Origin: Ferruginivarius sediminum | GTDB lineage: Bacteria; Pseudomonadota; Alphaproteobacteria; Kiloniellales; Rhodovibrionaceae | Direction of reading: 5' to 3' | Length of the DNA: 64,000 nucleotides | Assembly (NCBI RefSeq): GCF_003344765.1 | Contig: NZ_QPMH01000008.1 | Span: forward strand, 118,431 to 182,430 | Shown here: positions 8,364 to 16,947 of the stretch, one piece after another | Layout of the letters: each line of letters opens with the position of its first letter | Position numbering within the stretch: position 1 is the stretch's first letter | Made by a program: the position numbers and the translations under genes | The notes under the pieces: model-generated | The model's input: the letters and a program-made list of their open reading frames with translations, nothing else | Told to the model about the DNA's origin: nothing | The model's database searches: none

Positions 8364-9533
8364 ATGAGTAATCCCACCGGAACCTGGACCTTTCCCACCA
8401 CGATTCGCTTTGGCCCCGGCCGCCGGCGCGAGCTGCCGAACGCGTGCAGGGCGGCCGGCATGAGCCGCCCGCTGGTGGTGACCGACGCCGGCCTGGCCGA
8501 CAACCCGATCGTCCACGAGACGCTGGATATCCTTAAGACCGGCGGATTCGACGCCGATCTCTACGCCGGCGTGAAAGGCAATCCCAGCGACGAGAACGTC
8601 ACCAAAGGGGTCGAGGTGCTGCGCGCCGGCAACCACGACGGCGTGATCGCGTTTGGCGGCGGCAGCGCAATGGATGCGGGCAAGGCGATCGCGTTCATGA
8701 CCGCGCAGAGCCTGCCCATGGAAGCCTTCGAGGACATCGGCGACAACTGGAAGCAGGCAAACGTTGAGGGCATCCTCCCGTCCATCGCGATTCCGACGAC
8801 CGCCGGCACCGGTTCGGAGGTCGGGCGGGCATCCGTGATCCATATCGCCGCGGTGGACCGGAAAGTCGTGGTCTTCCACCCGGAGATCCTGCCCAAGCAG
8901 GTGATCGGCGACCCGGAGCTGACGACCGGCCTGCCGCAATGGGTAACGGCGGCCACCGGGATGGATGCCCTGGCGCATTGTCTGGAGGCCTACTGCGCGC
9001 CCAGCTTCCACCCGATGGCCCAGGGCATAGCCGCCGAGGGCGCACGAATGATCAAGGATGCGCTGCCGAGAGCGTATCGCGACGGCAACGACCTGGAGGC
9101 GCGCGCCCACATGCTGGCGGCGGCGATGATGGGGTGTGTCGCATTCCAGAAGGGCCTTGGCGCGATCCACGCGATCAGCCATCCGGTCGGTTCTCTCTAC
9201 GATACCCACCACGGGCTGACCAACGCTGTCGTCATGCCTTACGTCCTGGCGTTCAATCGTGCGGCGGTGGAGTCGAAACTCGCGCGCCTGGGGGCCTACC
9301 TGGGGCTGGACGACCCGTCCTTCGACGGCATCATGGCCTGGGTGACGGAGCTGCGCACGGCGCTCGGCGTGCCGCATACGCTGGCCGACCTGGGTGTCGG
9401 GACCGACCGGATAGACCGGATCGCCGGGATGGCCGAGACCGACCCGACCGCCGGCGGCAACCCGGTACCGCTCAACAAGAACAATCTACGCCCTCTTATC
9501 GAGAACGCCATCGCGGGACGCCTGCCCGGCTGA
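8364..9533 (+). CDS. Iron-containing (group III) alcohol dehydrogenase
   Basis: 389 residues of the Fe-ADH family. The GGGSAMDAGK motif (about 94-103) binds NAD. Metal ligands are expected in GMDALAHCLEAYC (Asp and His) and in GAIHAISHPVGSLYDTHHGLTNA (two His). TAGTGSEVGRASV is also diagnostic. It starts 18 bp after the aldehyde dehydrogenase, so the two are surely co-transcribed and probably catalyse alcohol to aldehyde to acid. The substrate may carry a gamma-glutamyl group (inference). Confidence 0.92.
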   Translation: MSNPTGTWTFPTTIRFGPGRRRELPNACRAAGMSRPLVVTDAGLADNPIVHETLDILKTGGFDADLYAGVKGNPSDENVTKGVEVLRAGNHDGVIAFGGGSAMDAGKAIAFMTAQSLPMEAFEDIGDNWKQANVEGILPSIAIPTTAGTGSEVGRASVIHIAAVDRKVVVFHPEILPKQVIGDPELTTGLPQWVTAATGMDALAHCLEAYCAPSFHPMAQGIAAEGARMIKDALPRAYRDGNDLEARAHMLAAAMMGCVAFQKGLGAIHAISHPVGSLYDTHHGLTNAVVMPYVLAFNRAAVESKLARLGAYLGLDDPSFDGIMAWVTELRTALGVPHTLADLGVGTDRIDRIAGMAETDPTAGGNPVPLNKNNLRPLIENAIAGRLPG

Positions 9534-9685
9534 CGGCGTTCCGCCGAACGCAGCTTCACGTTCCGGACTTCGAAAGCGTGTCCGGGCTGCTACTCGACTG
9601 AAGAGTTTCAACGGAAAGCCGCGCATGGGGACGTGGCAGGGGATGCAGGCAACAAGGCGTGACCTGCGTGAAAAGGGAAGCTCGG

Positions 9686-10198
9686 ATGCCAAAGCCCTTG
9701 AGACTTTACATTCGTGCCGTCGACGAGCTGTCCTACAGGCTTGGGCGCTTCGCGGTATACCTGATTTTCGTGATGATGGGCACGCTGCTCTTCGCGGCCC
9801 TCTCTCGCGTGCTGTTCAACACCTCCTACATCTGGCTGGTCGAGAGCATGCAGTTCATGCTGGTCGCCTATTTCCTGCTCGGCGGCGCCTATTCCATGCA
9901 GCTCGGCTCTCACGTGCGCATGGATCTGTTCTATGAGCGCTGGTCCGTGCGCACCAAGGCGACGGTCGATGCGGTTACCATCTGTTTCCTGATCTTCTAC
10001 CTCGTGATGCTGCTCTACGGCGGCTGGTCCAGTGCCGAGTATGCGCTGAAGTACGGGGAAAACAGCCGCAGCGCCTGGGCACCTCCGATGGCGCCGATCA
10101 AGATCGTCATGTGCGTCGGCATTGCGGTGATGCTGCTGCAGTCGACGGCGCGCTTCCTGAAGAACGTGGCACGGGCGCTGGGAGAGGACGCCGAATGA
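9686..10198 (+). CDS. TRAP transporter small permease (DctQ family)
   Basis: 170 residues with four hydrophobic segments (about 15-37, 48-70, 91-113, 130-150), the DctQ fold. The blocks FNTSYIWLVESMQFMLVAYF and GGAYSMQLGSHVRMDLFYE match the family well. ATG 9686 lies after AAGGGAAG. It overlaps dctM by four bases (ATGA). With dctM and the distant receptor at 3105 it forms the three-part sodium-coupled importer of this locus. Confidence 0.92.
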   Translation: MPKPLRLYIRAVDELSYRLGRFAVYLIFVMMGTLLFAALSRVLFNTSYIWLVESMQFMLVAYFLLGGAYSMQLGSHVRMDLFYERWSVRTKATVDAVTICFLIFYLVMLLYGGWSSAEYALKYGENSRSAWAPPMAPIKIVMCVGIAVMLLQSTARFLKNVARALGEDAE

Positions 10199-11520
10199 GC
10201 AACGAACTCATCGCCCTCACCATGCTGGGGGGCATGCTGGTCCTCCTGTTCACGGGCCAGCGGGTCGTGGGCGCGATCGGTTTCGTGGCGGCGTCCGCGG
10301 CGCTGCTTCTCTATGGCACCGGCGGCAACCAGATGCCGTTCAACGCGGCGATGACGGTGCTGGACTGGTATCCACTCGTGACGCTGCCGCTGTTCGTCTA
10401 CATGGGCTACATGCTCTCGGAATCCGGTATCTCCAGCGATTTGTACCGGATGTTCCACGTCTGGGCCGGCCCGTTGAGCGGCGGTCTGGCGATCGGGACC
10501 ATCGGCGTGATGCTGGCGATCTCGGCGATGAACGGGCTCAGCGTCGCCGGCATGGCAATCGGAGCCAGCGTCGCACTGCCGGAGATGATGCGGCGCGGCT
10601 ACAACAAGCTGATGATCACCGGAACGATCCAGGCGGGCAGCTCGCTGGGGATCCTGGTTCCGCCGTCGGTGGTGCTGGTGCTCTACGGCATCATTGCCAA
10701 GCAGCCTATCGGTCAGCTCTGGCTCGCCGGCATCATTCCCGGCCTGCTGCTGGCGACGCTGTTCGTGATTTACATCGCGATCCGTTGCTGGCTGCAGCCG
10801 CATCTGGGCCCGCCACTGCCCCTCCAGGAGCGTCAGGAGGTCAGTTGGCCGGAGAAGCTGCGCCTGCTGCGCGCCGGCATCACGCCCCTGGTGATCTTTT
10901 TCACCATGATGGGCCTGTTCTTCACGGGCGTTACAAGCCTGGTCGAAAGCTCGGCCGTCGGCGCTGGCTCGGCAACCATCGTCGCGGCGGTCAAGCGGCG
11001 CCTGACCTGGGACGTGACCCAGGAGACGATCCGCAAGACTCTGTCGATAAGCTGCATGTTCCTCTGGGTGATCATGGCGGCGCTGTGCTTTGGCGCGGTT
11101 TTCGACGGCCTGGGCGCAAAATACGCGATCCAGGGCCTGTTCCTGGAGGGCTGGCATCTCGGCCCTTGGGAGACGCTGATCATGATGCAGCTATCGTTCA
11201 TCGTCCTTGGCATGTTCCTGGACGACACCGCGATGCTGGTGATCGTTGCGCCACTCTATGTGCCGTTGGTGATGCGCCTGGGGTTCGATCCGGTGTGGTA
11301 CGGCGTGCTCTACACGATAACCTGCCAGATCGCCTATATGACCCCGCCCTTCGGCTATAACCTGTTTTTAATGAAGGCGATGGCGCCGAAAGGCATCAAT
11401 CTGAGGGACATTTACCTGTCGATCATTCCCTTCGTCGCGATCATGGTGATCGGCTTGGCGATCGTGATGGCGTTTCCGGAACTGTCGCTCTGGCTGCCCG
11501 AGTTGGTTTACGGCGAATAG
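10195..11520 (+). CDS. TRAP transporter large permease (DctM family)
   Basis: 441 residues, about 12 hydrophobic segments, the usual DctM size. Typical sequences include TGQRVVGAIGFVAA near the N-terminus, QAGSSLGILVPPSVVLVLYG (about 147-166) and AYMTPPFGYNLFLMKAMAP near the C-terminus. ATG 10195 overlaps the dctQ stop. It is the ion-coupled transport subunit. It is the last gene of the operon, followed by a strong hairpin before the convergent amidohydrolase gene. Confidence 0.94.
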   Translation: MSNELIALTMLGGMLVLLFTGQRVVGAIGFVAASAALLLYGTGGNQMPFNAAMTVLDWYPLVTLPLFVYMGYMLSESGISSDLYRMFHVWAGPLSGGLAIGTIGVMLAISAMNGLSVAGMAIGASVALPEMMRRGYNKLMITGTIQAGSSLGILVPPSVVLVLYGIIAKQPIGQLWLAGIIPGLLLATLFVIYIAIRCWLQPHLGPPLPLQERQEVSWPEKLRLLRAGITPLVIFFTMMGLFFTGVTSLVESSAVGAGSATIVAAVKRRLTWDVTQETIRKTLSISCMFLWVIMAALCFGAVFDGLGAKYAIQGLFLEGWHLGPWETLIMMQLSFIVLGMFLDDTAMLVIVAPLYVPLVMRLGFDPVWYGVLYTITCQIAYMTPPFGYNLFLMKAMAPKGINLRDIYLSIIPFVAIMVIGLAIVMAFPELSLWLPELVYGE

Positions 11521-11539
11521 GAGGCGTGCCCTGAAACTG

Positions 11540-11570
11540 CCGCGGACCGGCTTTGACCGCCGGTCCGCGG
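11540..11570. terminator. Strong GC hairpin between convergent genes
   Basis: A perfect 12-bp stem (11540-11551 with 11559-11570) with a 7-base loop lies between the dctM stop and the convergent amidohydrolase stop. There is no T-run on either side, so it is either a bidirectional Rho-assisted terminator or an RNA-stabilising hairpin. Confidence 0.55.
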
Positions 11571-11576
11571 CTGGAC

Positions 11577-12743
11577 TCAAGCCTCGCTGGCGTAAACGCA
11601 CTGCCCGCCCGCGAATGTTCGAATCGGCCGCATTTTGTCATCGAGCAGCGTGACGTCCGCGTCGAAGCCGGCAGCAAGTCGTCCCTTGCGCTCCTGCAGG
11701 CCCAGAACCCGCGCCACGTTTCCGGAGATCAGGCCAAGCGCCCGGTCGAGCGGCAGGACCTCTTCCAGGACGAGACGCTGCCAGTCCTCGATCAAGGCGG
11801 TATTCCGGGCGACGCGCATGCCCAGATAGCGGCCCTTTGCATCGAAATCCGGCAGGCTGCCGTTGCAGTCGGAACTCATGGTGATCCGTTCCACCGCGAC
11901 GCCGCGCTTCAGCAGATCGCACACCGCCTGGAAACCCGACAGATCGTCCGGCCCCGGCGAATCGAAGGCCGTCACATCCACGCAGGCCCCGAAAGCCTTC
12001 GCGTAATCCGCCGCATCCTCCAGCAATGCGCGATTGCGGTTCACATGGGTCGGGATCACCTGCTCGGCCGGAATCTCGGTTTCGGACAATAAGCGCCGTA
12101 GCGGCGCCAGACCGCGTTCGCCGTCGCCGAGATGGAAGTGGCAAATGCCCCGCTTGCCGGCCAGCATGGCCCCGACGCGCGCGTCGCTGACCAGCCGTTC
12201 GATCTCGTCCTGCCGTGGCTGGCTGGAGCGGTGGTCGGAGATCGCGATCTCGCCCACCCCGATCACCTCGGGAATCCAGGCAAGGTCCGTCTGCACGTCG
12301 CCGGTCAGGGTGGGCGGCGGCACGCGGTAGGCGCCGGTGTACATGTAGGCGGCGATCCCTTCCGCGCGCAGCCCGCGCACCTTGGCCAGGAGATCGGCCG
12401 GGGAGCGGCTGATACTATCGGTTCCCAGAATGCCGACGACCGTCGCGATACCCCGGGCGGCGATCTCCGCCGCGGTAATCTCCGGGCAGCGCGTGGCGAA
12501 ACCACCCTCGCCGCCGCCGCCCGTCACGTGGACGTGCTGGTCGATGAACGCCGGAACCGCGGTCAGTTCGCGGGCCTCCACGACCTCCACCGGCCAGCCG
12601 TCCGGCACGTCAAGGCCCCGGCCCAGCGCGGCGATGCGGCCATCGGCGATCAGGATGTCGGTCTCGTCCAGCGCTTCCGGCGCAAACACCCGGCCAGCGC
12701 GGATCAACGTCAGCAGGTTGCTATCATCGTATCGATCGGTCAT
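11577..12743 (-). CDS. iadA: Isoaspartyl (beta-aspartyl) dipeptidase-like amidohydrolase
   Basis: 388 residues. The metal-site residues of the isoaspartyl dipeptidase family are visible: His70 and His72 in DQHVHVTGGGGE, Glu79, Tyr139, His204 in HFHLGDG, His233 and Arg236 in PTHVNRN, and Asp292 in MSSDCNGS. The bridging residue, a carbamylated lysine in the E. coli enzyme, aligns here with Glu165 (VGEIAISDHR). The enzyme would cleave beta-aspartyl dipeptides or a related amide. It lies 69 bp downstream of the EctA-EctB fusion on the same strand, so it may share its transcript. Confidence 0.85.
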   Translation of the reverse strand: MTDRYDDSNLLTLIRAGRVFAPEALDETDILIADGRIAALGRGLDVPDGWPVEVVEARELTAVPAFIDQHVHVTGGGGEGGFATRCPEITAAEIAARGIATVVGILGTDSISRSPADLLAKVRGLRAEGIAAYMYTGAYRVPPPTLTGDVQTDLAWIPEVIGVGEIAISDHRSSQPRQDEIERLVSDARVGAMLAGKRGICHFHLGDGERGLAPLRRLLSETEIPAEQVIPTHVNRNRALLEDAADYAKAFGACVDVTAFDSPGPDDLSGFQAVCDLLKRGVAVERITMSSDCNGSLPDFDAKGRYLGMRVARNTALIEDWQRLVLEEVLPLDRALGLISGNVARVLGLQERKGRLAAGFDADVTLLDDKMRPIRTFAGGQCVYASEA

Positions 12744-12812
12744 TGCATGACCTTATCCCGGCGTCGGCCGTCATGGCGAGCCCGCACGTCCGTCCATGGA
12801 CAGGCTGTCGGC

Positions 12813-14630
12813 TCAGCTTGCCGACGTGCCCGAAGCCTCCCCCGGCTCCATGGCCAGAGCGGCAACGGCATGCTCAAGCAGGTCGAGCCCGGCGGAAAGC
12901 GTCTCGTCGTCGATGACCAGCGGCGGCATCACCTTCACGACCTGGGAGCGCGCGCCCGAGGTTTCGGCGATCAGCCCGCGCTCGAAAGCTTGATGGACGA
13001 TTTGCTTGGCCACGCCGTCCAGGCCGCACTCAAGGCCATGAACGAGGCCACGCCCATGGGCGCAGAGCTTCAGTTCCGGAAAGCGCTCCACAATGCCGGC
13101 AAGGCGTTCGGCGACCAGGGCGCCCTTTCGCGCCACCGCGGCGCTGAACGCGTCGTCGCGCCAAAAGATGTCCAGGGCCTCGGCAGCCGTCACGAAGGCG
13201 GCGTTGTTGCCCCGGAACGTGGCGTTGTGCTCGGCAGGCTCCCACACATCCAATTCGCGGCGGAACAGCGTCAAGGCAAGCGGCAGGCCGATGCCGCCGA
13301 TCGATTTCGACAGGCACACGATATCGGGCACGATTCCGGCTGGCTCGAAACTGAAGAACGGCCCGGTGCGTCCGCATCCCATCTGGATATCGTCGACGAT
13401 CAGCAGGACGTCGTTCGCCCGGCAGATCTCCGCGACGCGCTTCAGCCAGTCGAAGCTCGCGACATTGATTCCGCCCTCGCCCTGGACGGTCTCCACGATC
13501 ACGGCGGCGGGATGGTCGATACCGCTGCCGGGATCGGCGAGGACGCGGTCCAGCAGATCGGCGCTGTCCCAGGTTCCGCCCAGGTAGCCATCGAATGGCA
13601 GATGCACCGTGCCGGCCAGCGGCAGACCGGCGCCATGCCGCTTGAAGCGGTTTCCGGTGGCCGCAAGCGCGCCCAGGGTCATGCCGTGGAAGCCGGCCGT
13701 GAAAGCGACGACGTTGTGCCGGCCCGTCACCTTGCGGGCCAGCTTGAGCGCCGCCTCCACCGCATTCGTGCCCGTCGGACCAGGGAACTGCACCTTGTAG
13801 TCGAGGCCCCGGGGCGAAAGGATGACCTCCTCCAGCGTCTGCAGCAGCCGGGCTTTCGCCGTCGTCGCCATATCCAGCCCGTGCAGCATGCCGTCGCCGG
13901 CCATGTACTCCATCAGGCGTTGCCGCATCTGGGGATGGTTGTGCCCATAGTTGAGCACCCCGGCCCCGGCGAAGAAATCGATATAGCGCCGGCCCTGCTC
14001 GTCCCACATCAGCGCCCCGGAAGCGCGCGTGAAGACCGTCGGGAAGTCGCGGCTATAAGCGCGCACTTCGGACTCCAGGCGCTCGAACAACCCCATGTCG
14101 CTGGGCTCCGGCTGTTTGCGCGCCCCGATGGGACCGATGCGCAGAAGCATCTCGGTCTCGTGCGCCTCGCCCTCGGGGAACGCGGCCTCGGGGAAGGCCA
14201 CCTTCTGCTCCATGGGGGCGTTCAGGTACTCGGCCAGCTTATGGAACAGCCCCATCGACGCGTCGTTGCTGGGCGTCACCGTCGCCTCCACCCGCGAGAT
14301 CCAGGCACAGGCCGGCCGGTCCAGGAGCTGGTCCAGCATGTTGAAGCCGAGTTTCCGCCCACGGAACGCCGGGTGCACGCCGATCTGCCACACGAACAGG
14401 ACGTCCGGCGTCTGCGGCGGCGTATACGCCAGGACCGCGCCCGCCAGGCGGTCGCCCGCATCCGCCACGATGCAGGTATCCGCGAACGATCGGCAGAACA
14501 TCAGGTAGCTGTAGGGCGAGTTCTCGGCGAGCGTGCCGGTGGCGCGCACGAGGCGCCAGATCGTTTCGCCGTCATCGATTGTGGGCTGGCGGTAGACGAT
14601 ATCGCTGGGGTTCGGCTGCTGGGCGGTCAT
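12813..14630 (-). CDS. EctA-EctB fusion: diaminobutyrate acetyltransferase + diaminobutyrate aminotransferase
   Basis: One uninterrupted 605-residue frame. Residues 10-165 are an EctA-type GNAT acetyltransferase (DGETIWRLVR, ENSPYSYLMFCRSFADTCIV, GVHPAFRGRKLG). Residues 179-605 are a complete EctB aminotransferase beginning MGLFERLESEVRAYS, with the PLP lysine at K442 (CLSKSIGGIGLP) and IVDDIQMGCGRTG before it. EctB makes L-2,4-diaminobutyrate from aspartate semialdehyde; EctA acetylates it. A GGAG site precedes Met179, so free EctB might also be made. No ectC (ectoine synthase) lies within the window. Both domains look intact. Confidence 0.93.
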   Translation of the reverse strand: MTAQQPNPSDIVYRQPTIDDGETIWRLVRATGTLAENSPYSYLMFCRSFADTCIVADAGDRLAGAVLAYTPPQTPDVLFVWQIGVHPAFRGRKLGFNMLDQLLDRPACAWISRVEATVTPSNDASMGLFHKLAEYLNAPMEQKVAFPEAAFPEGEAHETEMLLRIGPIGARKQPEPSDMGLFERLESEVRAYSRDFPTVFTRASGALMWDEQGRRYIDFFAGAGVLNYGHNHPQMRQRLMEYMAGDGMLHGLDMATTAKARLLQTLEEVILSPRGLDYKVQFPGPTGTNAVEAALKLARKVTGRHNVVAFTAGFHGMTLGALAATGNRFKRHGAGLPLAGTVHLPFDGYLGGTWDSADLLDRVLADPGSGIDHPAAVIVETVQGEGGINVASFDWLKRVAEICRANDVLLIVDDIQMGCGRTGPFFSFEPAGIVPDIVCLSKSIGGIGLPLALTLFRRELDVWEPAEHNATFRGNNAAFVTAAEALDIFWRDDAFSAAVARKGALVAERLAGIVERFPELKLCAHGRGLVHGLECGLDGVAKQIVHQAFERGLIAETSGARSQVVKVMPPLVIDDETLSAGLDLLEHAVAALAMEPGEASGTSAS

Positions 14631-14762
14631 GGCAATCTATCCCGGGAAAATCGGACAAGCGCCGACAGTCAGCGGCGGTGATGTCCACAATGAAGCGAGC
14701 CTAGTCCAGAACCCAGAGGCCGCCCATGAGTTGAATCAAGCCGGGGCGCCGCCGAAGGTCCG

Positions 14763-16796
14763 TCACGCGCAGTCGCGCGGGATCGAGACGTCCCAGTTGC
14801 GGCAGTACACGCGCTTGTCGCCCTCGTAGGCATCGAGCGTCGCCTGGATATGGAAGTGGGACGCCGTCGAGCTCAGGACGGTGTGCGTGCGCATGCTTAT
14901 CGCCCAGTCGTCCCGCCATATCGCATGATCCCACACGGTCTCCCCACGCAGGCTGTCAAACTCGTCATCGCGCGAGGAATAGCGCTCCACCCCCTTGATG
15001 CGATGAACCAGGTCGGCGTGGGGAAGACGGAAGGTACCCAGGTCGTTGATGACCTCCAGCGTCGAAACGTCGCTGGCAAGGTCGCGGTGGACCAGCCAGT
15101 TCCGGTGCCCGGCCTCGATCTGGACTTTCTCCAGCGGCGCGGCCCCTTCCGGTTCGCCGAATTCGGGAAGCCGCCCGTCCTCGTCCCGTTCCGGGCGTTC
15201 GGGCAGTATCAGCCGGCTCTTGCCGGCATGAACCCGCAGGAACACCGGCTTCGGTGGCGGCCAGGCCAGCGGCCAGTAGGACGTCGACAGTGCAAGGCGC
15301 ACCCGGTGGCCCGCGGGGAACCGCTGGGCGATCTCGTTCAGCCGCACGGTGACACGATAACGCTGGCCCGGCACCAGTGGCGCGGGATGCTCACTGCTTT
15401 CCCGATGGGTCAGGTTGAGCAGGCCGTATGTGACACGCGTTGCCTTGCCGTCGCTCGCAACATCCGAGAGCCGCGCGGCCACCATCGCGACCGGCTGGTC
15501 CGCCTCCAGCTCAAGATCCAGCACCGGCGCACCGCAGATTTCGAGAGCCTCCCCCAGGGGCTCCGTCTCGAAGACGAGCGCGCCACCATCTTCCTGCCGC
15601 TGATCGTGGGCAAGATCCGGTCCGGCGGCGTAGGAGCACCACTTGCCGGCGAACAGACCGAGCGTCAGCGGCGACTGGATATCCAACGGCACTTCCTCGC
15701 CGCCGCACTCCGGTGCCGCGTCGTCCGCGACGAGGCGTCCGGACATCAAGCGCAGCGGCCGTTCGCGGATAAGCGGGGATGGCCATTCCCGCTCCGCCAC
15801 CCAGCGGCCGGGCCGGTGGGCATAGCTGGTGGTCGGCGGCACGCTGTCCTGCATCCACACGCGCAGCATCGGCTCGTCCATGATTCCGGTGTCGATGCAC
15901 TTGAGCCAGTGATCCCACCATCGCAGCGCCTCCTGCAGAAAGCCGATGGCGGGACCGGGCACGCCAAGGTGCGGATACCTGTGGCTCCATGGCCCCACGA
16001 GACCCTTACGCGGCACCTTGAGATGCGCCAGCATGCGGAAAACGGCGTTGGAGTAGCCGTCCGCCCAGCCGCTGACCGCGTAGACGGGCACCTGGAGCGC
16101 CTCGTAGTCCTCGCAGACCGAGCCGTGCTTCCAGTAATCGTCGCGACGCTGGTGGCGCAGCCATTTCTCCAGCCACAGCCCACTGCCCTCCAGCCGCTCC
16201 ATCCACATATCGCGCCAGCGTTCACCCACCAGCGCCGGGTCCGGCGGCAGGCTGCTGCGGGCGAACATGGTCGAGGCCCAGGAGAGATTGTCGCCAAGCA
16301 GGCAGCCGCCCATGTGGTGGATGTCGTCGGCGTAGCGGTCGTCGGTCGAGCAGAGGGTGATGACCGCGCCAAGCTCGGGCGGCCGAAGCGCGGCGATCTG
16401 CAAACCGTTGAAGCCGCCCCAGGAGATGCCGATCATCCCCACCTTGCCGTCGCACCAAGGCTGCGCGGCGATCCAGCGCAGGACGTCTAGGCCGTCGGCC
16501 AGTTCCTGCGGCAGGTACTCGTCCCTCAGCACGCCCTCCGACTCGCCTGAGCCGCGAAGGTCCACCCGCACCCCGGCATAGCCGTGCCCGGCGAAATAGC
16601 CGTGCATGATCGAGTCATGGACCGCTTCGTTGTCGCGCTTGCGGTAGGGGATGTATTCGAGAATCGCCGGAACCGGCGCCTCCTCCGCATCCGCCGGCAG
16701 CCAGAGCTTCGCCGCCAGCCGCGTGCCGTCGGACATCGGGATCCAGGCGTTCTCGATCACGCGGACACGGTGAGGAAACTCGGTAACTTCACGCAT
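14763..16796 (-). CDS. CocE/NonD family hydrolase (X-Pro dipeptidyl-peptidase S15 type)
   Basis: 677 residues. The N-terminal alpha/beta hydrolase domain starts at IPMSDGTRLAAKLWLP, with GYAGVRVDLRGSGES and the nucleophile elbow MIGISWGGFNG (Ser in GISWGG). The C-terminal half is the jelly-roll XPD_C domain (RVTVRLNEIAQRFPAGHRVRLALS). Family enzymes cleave esters or amides, including cocaine esterase and acyl-peptide hydrolases. ATG 16796 was preferred to a longer open frame whose extra 56 residues look non-coding. Same strand as the EctA-EctB gene, 132 bp upstream of it. Substrate unknown. Confidence 0.88.
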   Translation of the reverse strand: MREVTEFPHRVRVIENAWIPMSDGTRLAAKLWLPADAEEAPVPAILEYIPYRKRDNEAVHDSIMHGYFAGHGYAGVRVDLRGSGESEGVLRDEYLPQELADGLDVLRWIAAQPWCDGKVGMIGISWGGFNGLQIAALRPPELGAVITLCSTDDRYADDIHHMGGCLLGDNLSWASTMFARSSLPPDPALVGERWRDMWMERLEGSGLWLEKWLRHQRRDDYWKHGSVCEDYEALQVPVYAVSGWADGYSNAVFRMLAHLKVPRKGLVGPWSHRYPHLGVPGPAIGFLQEALRWWDHWLKCIDTGIMDEPMLRVWMQDSVPPTTSYAHRPGRWVAEREWPSPLIRERPLRLMSGRLVADDAAPECGGEEVPLDIQSPLTLGLFAGKWCSYAAGPDLAHDQRQEDGGALVFETEPLGEALEICGAPVLDLELEADQPVAMVAARLSDVASDGKATRVTYGLLNLTHRESSEHPAPLVPGQRYRVTVRLNEIAQRFPAGHRVRLALSTSYWPLAWPPPKPVFLRVHAGKSRLILPERPERDEDGRLPEFGEPEGAAPLEKVQIEAGHRNWLVHRDLASDVSTLEVINDLGTFRLPHADLVHRIKGVERYSSRDDEFDSLRGETVWDHAIWRDDWAISMRTHTVLSSTASHFHIQATLDAYEGDKRVYCRNWDVSIPRDCA

Positions 16797-16947
16797 AAAG
16801 CCCTGCCCTTTCAGGAATCCGATGTCATGCGGCGAACCCGGAATGGAGACTGTAGATCCCTGTCCGGCTTTCCCCAACAAGGAGTCCGCATTCTCGCCGC
16901 CGGCGCCGTACCCGCACGGTATTTTATGCATGCGATCATGGATGCAT

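Noticed and set aside
7449..9377. A 642-residue open frame on the reverse strand
   Set aside because: It lies opposite the aldehyde and alcohol dehydrogenase genes, has Arg/Gly/His-rich composition and no family signature; it is a high-GC shadow.
12132..14681. An 849-residue open frame on the forward strand
   Set aside because: It is antisense to the amidohydrolase and the EctA-EctB fusion, both with clear motifs; composition is shadow-like.
14850..16490. A 546-residue forward frame
   Set aside because: Antisense to the CocE/NonD hydrolase; no domain recognisable.
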